Assembly: GCF_001591545.1 (NCBI RefSeq)
Contig: NZ_BCVC01000008.1
Span: 35,296-99,295 of the forward strand
Direction: 5' to 3'
DNA length: 64,000 bases
DNA from: Lederbergia lenta NBRC 16444
Lineage (GTDB): Bacteria; Bacillota; Bacilli; Bacillales; Bacillaceae_C
This document shows, one piece after another, positions 33,181 to 40,658 of the stretch (positions within the stretch are counted from its first letter, which is position 1; every line of letters begins with the position of its first letter). The translations under genes were made by a program, and so were the position numbers. The notes below the pieces were generated by a model. The model did not search any database. It saw nothing but the letters and a program-made list of their open reading frames with translations, and was not told where the DNA came from.

Positions 33181-34707
33181 ATGAACATTACTGGAAATGA
33201 AAATCAGAAAGGTTACACATTTTACTATGATGAATCTGAGCATAGTAGGAAAATTAATCAAAAAACGATCCAAGCTGGTAACTACTCTAATAATTTTATA
33301 GCTGTAATTATTGGTTACGCGAATGGGCGAAAAAGCGATATTGAGCAAGAGTTTAATAAATTCAAGGATAAATACCAATCAAGGTTAATTAATAATGAAT
33401 TTAAAAGTACATCTATAAAATTGAAAAATGGCTTTGCTTCTATTAACAAGCATAATATTTCGTTTTTAAATGATTTCTTAGATTTGATAAATGAAGATAT
33501 TTTACTTTATTTTTCTGTGCTTAATAAGATTGAATACGTAACTAATCAAATTTTTAAAGATTATAAGAATAGTTTATTGATAGATATGGATAAATTGAGA
33601 TATTCGATTTCTAAATCGGTTTCCCTTTACAATCCGTAAAACGTAATTGAAGCAATTTATAATGATGGAGATATTATAGGAGAGCTAAAAAAATTTTTTC
33701 AGGAGCGAATAAAAGTAAATAACTCCAATATTATTCTCAAAGAAAAAGAAAATAGCATGTTCAATGATTTGGTAGTTATTTTAGATGATTGCAATAAAGA
33801 TTTTAAGATTGATTGGGAATATACAATTTCTTTTGATGGTTTTAAGAAATATATAGATGAGAACGGAATCAAAAAATATCAACTTATTTTAGATAAAGAA
33901 GGAAATAAAAATGAAGATAGCAAAACTTTAGTTGCCGCAAGGAAAATGAACATTAAGAATGTCATTGAAGATGATTCACAAAATCACATTGGTATACAAA
34001 TAGCTGATATGCTAGCTGGTATTATCTCCAAGTTTATTAAAATGCTAGAAGAAGACTTAGCTTATAAAAATATAAAAGAAGCTACATCTAAGAAGTTATT
34101 GTCAAAAGAGTGGTTTAGTATAAATAGCAATCAATTTGTACTGTATAAAAAAATGTATAAAATAATAACACAAATGAATAATTCTTGGTTTAAGTCTTAC
34201 TCAGGGATATATGCAGACAACCTCGTACAATTTTTATCCTTGTTAAACTATTTTAACAGATATGAGAGCTTTCAAGATTATAGAGAAACTAGTTTAGAAA
34301 GGCATCCTGAGTTTTATAATACATTAGTAATTACTACCTTAGAAGATTACTTTTCTACTATGAGTTTTAAACTGCCAATAAATCCGATAACTGAAAATGA
34401 TGGAATCTTTTATAATCAAAGAGGCGCAAAATGCTATATAGATTGGACTAAACATGATTTTTTGGAAATACCTAGTACGGAATCTGGAAGAATATATAAT
34501 GTTCTATCGGTGGGTTTTTTTGGCAAAATGGAACAACCTAATATAACAGTAGAAGATAATAATCAAGTAGAATGTTATCTGTTGCCCTTAGAATTATTAA
34601 ATTGGACTATTGATTGTGTAGGTTTTTCAAGTATAGGTAGTAATGTATTTCCTTCACAAGTAAAGTTTGGTGTCATAAATAATCAATATTATGCTGAAAT
34701 AATATAA
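33181..34707 (+). pseudogene. DUF3800-family gene interrupted by one in-frame TAA
   Basis: A strong GGGGAGGAG site precedes the ATG at 33181. The frame runs 152 codons to TAA at 33637-33639 and then stays open in the same frame to 34707, so one nonsense change splits a protein of about 508 residues. The N-terminal part has the DUF3800 hallmark FYYDESEH and the later IQIADMLAG, an RNase H-like pattern; the last 220 residues are unknown to me. It follows HerA by 40 bases and may be a third member of the SIR2-HerA unit. An ATG at 33757 could still give a 316-residue product. Confidence 0.75.
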
Positions 34708-34919
34708 AGTATAGTTTATTAATACACTATTTTATACAAGGAAGTATATCGAAGTTATTTGATTTACAGAAAATATACTACCATTCCATGTGTGAAAAAA
34801 GTGGAAAATAAAATATAGTGTAAGTTAAAAAGAATATTTAGTAAATATTTTATAGGAGTAACTAAATAAAATGTGAATGTTTTAAACTAGAAATAAGGAT
34901 AAATTTTTATTAGTAAAGT

Positions 34920-34935
34920 GTATTCAACTAACATC
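34920..34935 (+). repeat. Element repeat copy C near attR
   Basis: GTATTCAACTAACATC, about 140 bases inside the right end; exact copy at 30081 and a one-mismatch inverted copy at 18449. Confidence 0.55.
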
Positions 34936-34942
34936 CATTATT

Positions 34943-34960
34943 TTTGGTTCAAATTGGTTC
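34943..34960 (+). repeat. Right-end integrase arm-type repeat
   Basis: TTTGGTTCAAATTGGTTC, matching 17 of 18 bases of the left-end copy at 17343-17360 and in the same orientation. Confidence 0.6.
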
Positions 34961-35074
34961 TAGTAACATCAAATCGAATCCTTTTTCATACATTTTCATG
35001 CATATAACAAATCCCGAAATGTTGATATAAAAGGATTTTAACGGATTAGGTACGCTTAGACTTCACCTGTATAT

Positions 35075-35091
35075 TTCTCAAAACGTTAATC
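35075..35091 (+). repeat. attR core repeat
   Basis: Exact second copy of TTCTCAAAACGTTAATC. Sequence beyond it includes the original rpsI terminator, so this is the right boundary of the element. Confidence 0.85.
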
Positions 35092-35116
35092 TTAATAAAA
35101 ATATTGATATATCAAC

Positions 35117-35148
35117 AAAAACAGGCTATTTTAAAATAGCCTGTTTTT
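35117..35148 (+). terminator. Displaced native rpsI terminator
   Basis: A perfect 16-bp palindrome (AAAAACAGGCTATTTT and its complement) ending in five T, 26 bases after attR. With the element absent it would lie about 26 bases after the rpsI att core, so it is read as the original rplM-rpsI terminator. It may also serve the oppositely oriented redox operon. Confidence 0.75.
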
Positions 35149-35281
35149 GTGTGTAGGAAAGTTAGTGAAGGTAAATTGATTGTAATTATTTTCTGAGAAT
35201 GACTAATTGTGATCATCTGCAATAATACATTGTTGTAAAAATACTATAAAGAAGTGTGGTAAGTAATTTCATTTTTTTTAT

Positions 35282-35587
35282 TTAATTTATCGGTCCCTTA
35301 TTGATCGCAGTAAGTTTAGAATTGATAGCAAAGATTTTTGCGTTTAAGTCTGTAACTCCAAAGCCAGATAATCTTTTAGAGTGCATATTTAAATATTTTT
35401 CAGCTGTTTCTTTTGTTTCGAACATGTAAATTCCACCGGCTTCATTTGTTTCGGGATTTTCCGTCCAAACTTTCCACATAAATCCATCTTCTTCATTAAT
35501 ACTCTTTGCTAAATCAGTAAAGGCCTCCGCCATTTCATCGCCGAATGGTCCATTCATTTTAAAATCTACCTGTAATAGGTATGTCAT
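35282..35587 (-). CDS. YdhR-type putative monooxygenase
   Basis: A 101-residue ferredoxin-like alpha+beta barrel protein (MTYLLQVDFKMNGPFGDEMA...GGIYMFETKETAEKYL) of the YdhR family, small dimeric proteins proposed to act on aromatic or quinone-like compounds. No cofactor motif is visible. Last gene of the minus-strand redox operon, 17 bases after the DsbA-like gene. Substrate is unknown. Confidence 0.8.
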   Translation of the reverse strand: MTYLLQVDFKMNGPFGDEMAEAFTDLAKSINEEDGFMWKVWTENPETNEAGGIYMFETKETAEKYLNMHSKRLSGFGVTDLNAKIFAINSKLTAINKGPIN

Positions 35588-35603
35588 GGTCTTCCTCCCT
35601 TGT

Positions 35604-36533
35604 TTATTTAGTAGTTGTAAAGTAAAATTCCCCTAGGATTTCCTTCGCCTGATAACGATCTTGTGAAAGTTCCTTTTCAATAAAAGAGTGAACATCTGTT
35701 TGTTCAACATCGTACATTACTTCAATTTCTTTGGAAAATAGAAGTTTTTCTTTTTCAAGCAAGGTAGTAAGAGATGGTTGTTGTTTTGGTTGTAGTTCTT
35801 CCAAATTTAAAACTTGTTTTAATCCGTCAACATAGTATTCAAACGGACGGCCACCAACAATTTTCACACCTTTATTTTCCGCATTAATCATAATAATGGT
35901 AGGAAAACCTCTGGCACCTAAGCTTCTAGTAAGATTAAAATCTTCATTCAATAATTGTTGTCCGATTGGTTTTTCAGCTTCATTAACAATGGTTTCTCCA
36001 TCAAGACCAAGTTTATTTACGATTTCAATCATAACGGATTTATCTGCAATATTTTGATTAAATGCGAAAAGGGCTTCCCTTGCACGGCGCAAATATTCAA
36101 ATGCTGTAGCATCATTATGATTTTTTTGAATTACTTTAAACACACGGGAGGGTGGATAGGACGATTGAACTGGATTATCAATCATTAAAGTACCGTCAAT
36201 TGGCATCCTTGAATATTCTCCAACTTCTCTCCAGTGGCCAGCGACATCAGCTGGTTTATAAATGCCATTTGCAGGGTCGATTGGTCCGTCATGCCATTTC
36301 TCTAACAAACCACCCATAACCGTATGAAAATTAAAATAATCACCATACTGCTCTACAAAACGACGGAGCACAGGTTCAATTGCCCAGCAATGAGAACAAA
36401 TCGGATCAGTCACATAATAAAGATTAATCGTTTTTTTTGGTTGATTAAAATCAATCACCTCTATTTCCTCTTCTCCAGCTACTCCACAGACACCTGTTTC
36501 TAAATCACAAATCATATTATTATTGTTATTCAA
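35604..36533 (-). CDS. DsbA/FrnE-family thioredoxin-fold protein, SpxH/YjbH-like
   Basis: A 309-residue cytoplasmic protein (no signal peptide). The active-site motif is CSHC in YYVTDPICSHCWAIEP (about residues 38-53), then the helical insertion and cis-Pro region GARGFPTI of DsbA-like oxidoreductases. It resembles both FrnE-type proteins and the ClpXP adaptor SpxH (YjbH), which controls Spx; which one cannot be settled here. A Cys near the N-terminus (ICDLETGVCG) recalls the SpxH N-terminal cysteine region. Start TTG 9 bases after GAGGAGG. Middle gene of the redox operon. Confidence 0.75.
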   Translation of the reverse strand: MNNNNNMICDLETGVCGVAGEEEIEVIDFNQPKKTINLYYVTDPICSHCWAIEPVLRRFVEQYGDYFNFHTVMGGLLEKWHDGPIDPANGIYKPADVAGHWREVGEYSRMPIDGTLMIDNPVQSSYPPSRVFKVIQKNHNDATAFEYLRRAREALFAFNQNIADKSVMIEIVNKLGLDGETIVNEAEKPIGQQLLNEDFNLTRSLGARGFPTIIMINAENKGVKIVGGRPFEYYVDGLKQVLNLEELQPKQQPSLTTLLEKEKLLFSKEIEVMYDVEQTDVHSFIEKELSQDRYQAKEILGEFYFTTTK

Positions 36534-36613
36534 TTCAATGTTCCTCCTCTATAAAATAAGCGAAGAAAAAGAAGAAAGCCTCTATATCTCGCTTAGATTA
36601 TTTTTTAAGATAG

Positions 36614-37171
36614 TTATCTGATTGTTTTCAATGCTGTAGACCAATCTATGACCTCATTCAACATTGTTTGAACAGTTTCTTCATGAAACGGTGCTGGTTT
36701 AAAGGTTCTCATTTCTTCAAAATCAGTAAAAAGACTGAGTGCAGGTTGAGTGGCTACTGTCGCAACCTTTGGTACAGTTAGAATTAATCGCAAATTGTTA
36801 GCTGCTGTAACACCAAGTGTAGAACCATAACTTACAATTCCTGCGGCTTTATTATTCCACTCAACATATAAATAATCGATAGCATCTTTTAGCCCCGACG
36901 TGATGGCTTTGTTGTATTCTGGGGTTACAAAAATAAAACCATCTAGTTCACTAATTTTTTTAGACCAAACTTTCGCTTCTGGTACTTGATAGTCCTGGGA
37001 CATAATTGCAGGAATGGGTTCATTAAATTTTGGTAGGCTGTAATCTTTAATATCTACCAACTCAAATTCAGCATCCGTTCTTTGATCTGCAATTGATTTT
37101 ACCCATTCTGCCACTTGTATATTTACCCTTGAATCTCTTATACTTCCAGTGATGATACCAATTTTAACCAT
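36614..37171 (-). CDS. NADPH-dependent FMN reductase family protein
   Basis: A 185-residue flavodoxin-like enzyme. It begins KIGIITGSIRDSRVN, the phosphate-binding loop of the family, and has the TPEYNKAITSGLKDAIDYL motif that shapes the flavin site. Members reduce FMN, azo dyes, quinones or chromate. First gene of the minus-strand operon and divergent from the TetR gene, which probably represses it. Site AGGAGG precedes the start. Confidence 0.88.
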   Translation of the reverse strand: MVKIGIITGSIRDSRVNIQVAEWVKSIADQRTDAEFELVDIKDYSLPKFNEPIPAIMSQDYQVPEAKVWSKKISELDGFIFVTPEYNKAITSGLKDAIDYLYVEWNNKAAGIVSYGSTLGVTAANNLRLILTVPKVATVATQPALSLFTDFEEMRTFKPAPFHEETVQTMLNEVIDWSTALKTIR

Positions 37172-37352
37172 GTCTTTTCCTCCTAAGATTGTTTCGTCTT
37201 ATTTTTGCTTTATTTTTCAAAGAGACAATACAATATTTGCTTTATAATTGAATTTTAAGCCATAATGAACTTAATCAACACCAATAGTTCTGTGGATTTG
37301 TCGTTTATACAACACATTTAAGAAATTGTTTAAAAAGTAGGAGTGGTAACAA

Positions 37353-37934
37353 ATGACTCAATCAAAGATCGACCCCCGAGTTCAACGTACTCGCAAATTA
37401 ATCATGGATTCTTTTATGGAACTTTCAAGTAAAAAAGAATTTAAGGATATTACCGTTAAGGATATTACAGCTGAGGCTATAATTAATCGTGCCACATTCT
37501 ATTATCATTTTGAGGATATATATGACTTATTGGAAAAGGTGTTATCAGAAGTATTATTAGTTAATTTAGATTCTGATTACTACCAAAGTAACGAATTAAA
37601 TGAAGAAGCGTTGGTTAACATTTTCAAAGCGATCACAAATTTTCAAAAGTCATTATCCAATCGTTGTCACAGAGGCTACGAAGATACCATTGCGCGTATT
37701 ATTAGAGAACAGCTTGAAATCATTTTTTATAAAAGGTTGTTAAAACAATATCCAACTGAAGATGAGCAAGCTCTAAAAGTTACTGCTGTCATGTTAAGTT
37801 GGGCAATTTACGGGGCTTCTGTCGAATGGAGAAGAAATAGTAAGGAGATATCACCAGAAGAATTTATTAAATCAGTAATTCCTTATATCATTTCTGGGAT
37901 TGATTTTGGGTCTACTAACTCACATAATATATGA
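37353..37934 (+). CDS. TetR/AcrR-family transcriptional regulator
   Basis: A 193-residue regulator. HTH at residues 12-60 (RTRKLIMDSFMELSSKKEF ... VKDITAEAIINRATFYYHF) and a C-terminal ligand-binding region with a TetR_C-like ending. The 181-base gap shared with the divergent FMN reductase gene should contain its operator, but I see no clear palindrome. Likely senses an electrophile or aromatic compound handled by the neighbouring operon; inference. Confidence 0.88.
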   Translation: MTQSKIDPRVQRTRKLIMDSFMELSSKKEFKDITVKDITAEAIINRATFYYHFEDIYDLLEKVLSEVLLVNLDSDYYQSNELNEEALVNIFKAITNFQKSLSNRCHRGYEDTIARIIREQLEIIFYKRLLKQYPTEDEQALKVTAVMLSWAIYGASVEWRRNSKEISPEEFIKSVIPYIISGIDFGSTNSHNI

Positions 37935-38491
37935 TTGAATTTTACAACCCCATCTTGTGTTGTGAAACCAAGACTGAATCATCTACTTGAAATTGTCGAT
38001 AAAGCCTTATCATAGAAAGGCTTTGAAAGTGAAGGTGATCAGACTTTAATAATTAAAAAAATTATAGAACTTAGTATAAAAGGAATTCTGAAAAAACAAT
38101 CAGGTCATGGACTAATTCTCTTATATATCAATCTATAGAAACCTAGATTAATGAGAACAAAAAGGTAAGGTCATAAAGGCGTTCGTCGTGCTCAACAGTT
38201 CTCCAAACGTTCATATTTTTGTTATATTAACGTTTCCAGCTTCTTTCTAAGTTGATCAGGAAGGGGTATTTTATTGCGAAAAATTGAATTGAATATTGCA
38301 TTAGGTTTGAATTATAAAGCGCAGTACATTCCTGTATTCACTCGTTTTGAGAAGGGGAAGATACATGAGAAATTGTAAGATTGGATTTTTGAGAAGTTAG
38401 ATGATTAAGAGAAAATTATTGTATAAACAGGGGGATATCTTCAACATCGAATAGACGAAGGAGGAAATGAATCCCTTCGTCTTTTGAGTCA
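37935..38491. other. Gene-free stretch
   Basis: 557 bases with stops in every frame and no convincing start or site. No terminator, repeat or family remnant recognised. Confidence 0.5.
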
Positions 38492-38770
38492 TTATTCTTC
38501 TTTATTTTTGGATGTTTGTTCACTATTGAGTCCTTTTCTAAAAGGCTCTGTTCCTTCCATAGCTTCGCGCCCAAATGGTCCTCCGTTCATCATACCATTC
38601 GGAATTCCTTCTGTAGCACCATCTTCGTTCAGGTAAGTTATGACAGTGGATAATGGAAATTCAACTAATAATGGACCTTTTTCATAACTTGCATTTTGAT
38701 ATAGGCCATTCTCATGCTCGCCAGTTAAGACTCCACCCGAATGGAAGGTATAGGTTTGATTTAATTTCAA
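38492..38770 (-). CDS. Hypothetical small protein
   Basis: A 92-residue frame starting TTG (MKLNQTYTFHSGGVLTGEHE), with a Gly- and Glu-rich C-terminal half (GIPNGMMNGGPFGREAMEG). I do not recognise it. No good ribosome binding site precedes the start, and a decayed coding relic lies just upstream on the same strand, so it could itself be a fragment of a longer broken gene. No signal peptide or membrane segment. Confidence 0.4.
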   Translation of the reverse strand: MKLNQTYTFHSGGVLTGEHENGLYQNASYEKGPLLVEFPLSTVITYLNEDGATEGIPNGMMNGGPFGREAMEGTEPFRKGLNSEQTSKNKEE

Positions 38771-38800
38771 CTTAGGTGTACTAATGATGATTGATTGGAA

Positions 38801-38940
38801 TTATTTTTCTGGAGCGATGGCTATGACTTCTTCCCCTTTTTCGTCCGTTACATATGTATTTGCTTCTTTCAAGACCGTCACCATTGGCATTGATGAGCAA
38901 GTAGCCACCTTTTATTAATAATAAACCCTCGCCTTTTAAC
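38801..38940 (-). pseudogene. Possible frameshifted remnant of a coding sequence
   Basis: Two overlapping minus-strand frames read like one protein end: GGYLLINANGDG in one frame and, after a shift, ANTYVTDEKGEEVIAIAPEK before TAA at 38801-38803. Protein-like composition suggests a decayed gene whose rest is lost. Family unknown. Confidence 0.3.
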
Positions 38941-39070
38941 TACTATTACACTTTAAATTTGTACTATCCCCATACCTTTTTCCTATTTATACATGAAAAG
39001 CTTTAAGCGAATTCAAATAGTGCTACAATATTCAATAATACATTCTAAATTGCTGAAATAAGGAGATATT

Positions 39071-40519
39071 ATGAAATTAAAACCCTTTTTATTATGGACT
39101 GTTTTCGTTTTCATTCTTACTGCTTGTGGTGAAAAAGCAGATGATGAAAAAAAATTAGTCCCAAATGAGCCCATTGCCCTAGATGATGTAAAGGTATCTG
39201 AGAAAGAAAAGGAATCGGAAGGAGAAGCTGAGAGTGGAAATGGAGTCGAGGAAGAGACTGAAAAACACACGATACCTCAAGACATTGAGCCTGCCCCACT
39301 TCCGCAAACGTTAGCTGAATTAGCTGCTTTACCACCCGGTTATACAGGTCCGCAGCTCTTTGGAATTCATGAGGATGACCATCCGAAGTTGGATGAATTG
39401 ACAGCGCACCTGCCTGATATTTCGGGTGAACCAACAGAGGCACAGCTTAATCATTATTATAATGAAATACTGGCAGTTTTTCAGCATGATTTTAACGGTC
39501 CAGAGGAGCTGCTTGCCAAAATGCGCTTTCAAGCAATTGGAAACCCTGATATTGAAGATCCTCGGATGCAGTTTAAAGAAAATTTAAATGTCCTTGTTTT
39601 ACTTGATGCTTCAGGAAGTATGAGAAAGGATCTTGGTGGAGAAACGCAAATGGGAGCAGCGAAAAAGGCAATTACTAATTTCGTGGAAGGCTTGCCTGCC
39701 GAAGCCAATGTTGGGCTTCGAATATACGGTCATAAAGGTACAGGCAGTGATGCTGATAAAGCCCGTTCATGTGCAAGCAGTGACCTTATCTACCCAATAG
39801 GAAAATACAATAAAGCTGGCTTTCAAACTTCTTTAGAAAAGGCTCAGCCAGCGGGATGGACGCCGATTCAACTGGCGATCAACGAGGCTCAAAAAGATTT
39901 ATTAGAATTCAAAGGAGACCAAAACACGAATATTATTTACTTGGTTAGTGACGGGGTTTCCACCTGTGATGATGATCCTGTTACAGCCGCAAAACAGCTG
40001 TACGAATCCGATATTACTCCTATTGTCAACGTCATCGGATTTAATGTGGACAATGAAGGACAAAAACAATTAAAAGAAGTAGCAAAAGTAACAGAAGGTA
40101 CTTACGAAGACGTACAAAATGCGGAAAGTCTGCAAAACGAGTTAGATCAAATGAAGGAAATAGCGAAAAACTGGGAGAAGTGGAAGACACAGAAAGAAAC
40201 GAGCTTAGAACATGACAAATTAAGTAATTCACTCGATATTTTCGGATATGGAACAGATGAGTACAGAAAAAGGTTAGATGAGGGTGGGCAAGTTGGCACG
40301 GCCTTACAATATTTATATCAACAACGAAAGTTGATGTCGGGTGCAAGCCACGACTATTTAAGGAAAAGAAATAATGAATACCACAACTGGATTGAAGAAG
40401 AATATAATAAATTAAAGAAAGAGTTAAGAAAGCTTAATGAAAAGAAAATTGATGAAGCATTACAATTACTCGAAGAAAAGTTTAAACAAAATGTACCGGA
40501 AGATCGTAATAAAAGCTAA
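39071..40519 (+). CDS. von Willebrand factor A domain lipoprotein, copy 1
   Basis: A 482-residue surface lipoprotein. The signal peptide ends in lipobox LTAC with Cys19. An acidic linker (about 22-75) follows, then a helical part and a vWA domain with MIDAS motif D179-A-S-G-S183, and a charged helical C-terminal region (about 375-482). Reminiscent of B. subtilis YwmC/YwmD, whose role is unclear. TAAGGAG precedes the ATG. The next gene is a tandem duplicate including its upstream region. Confidence 0.88.
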   Translation: MKLKPFLLWTVFVFILTACGEKADDEKKLVPNEPIALDDVKVSEKEKESEGEAESGNGVEEETEKHTIPQDIEPAPLPQTLAELAALPPGYTGPQLFGIHEDDHPKLDELTAHLPDISGEPTEAQLNHYYNEILAVFQHDFNGPEELLAKMRFQAIGNPDIEDPRMQFKENLNVLVLLDASGSMRKDLGGETQMGAAKKAITNFVEGLPAEANVGLRIYGHKGTGSDADKARSCASSDLIYPIGKYNKAGFQTSLEKAQPAGWTPIQLAINEAQKDLLEFKGDQNTNIIYLVSDGVSTCDDDPVTAAKQLYESDITPIVNVIGFNVDNEGQKQLKEVAKVTEGTYEDVQNAESLQNELDQMKEIAKNWEKWKTQKETSLEHDKLSNSLDIFGYGTDEYRKRLDEGGQVGTALQYLYQQRKLMSGASHDYLRKRNNEYHNWIEEEYNKLKKELRKLNEKKIDEALQLLEEKFKQNVPEDRNKS

Positions 40520-40658
40520 CGAACATAAAAGAGGATAATGCCCTAATTTGAAGGGGATTTTCCTTTTTTCCTATTTATGTTTGAAAAACCTTTAATCAAA
40601 TTCCAATAGTGCTACAATCTTTTATAATACTTTCTATTTTATGAGATAAGGAGATATT

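Larger units (their letters stand above)
17293..35091. mobile_element. Integrative and mobilizable element inserted at the 3' end of rpsI
   Basis: A roughly 17.8-kb element bounded by direct repeats TTCTCAAAACGTTAATC (17293-17309 and 35075-35091). Genes next to the left end are integrase, excisionase, Rep_trans-type relaxase, FtsK/TcpA-like coupling ATPase, a DUF961 protein and an HTH regulator. Cargo is radC, a type I restriction system and SIR2-HerA plus a broken DUF3800 gene. No VirB4, VirB6 or CwlT homologue is present, so self-transfer is unlikely and helper conjugation is inferred. rpsI is a known insertion site for elements of this kind in Firmicutes. Confidence 0.9.
34708..35281. other. 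Right end of the element and junction with the chromosome
   Basis: No gene seen. In order it holds an A+T-rich stretch, repeat copy C (34920-34935), the right arm repeat (34943-34960), the GAAATGTTGAT motif (35016-35026), the attR core (35075-35091), the displaced rpsI terminator (35117-35148) and about 130 bases of chromosomal spacer. Confidence 0.7.

Noticed and set aside
17310..35091. Self-transmissible conjugative element
   Set aside because: No VirB4-like ATPase, channel proteins or cell-wall hydrolase of a mating apparatus occur in the interval, so a mobilizable element is the better reading.
40041..40346. 101-codon minus-strand frame inside vWA copy 1
   Set aside because: Lies wholly within the vWA gene on the other strand, with a low-complexity Leu run from the coding strand's charged repeats.
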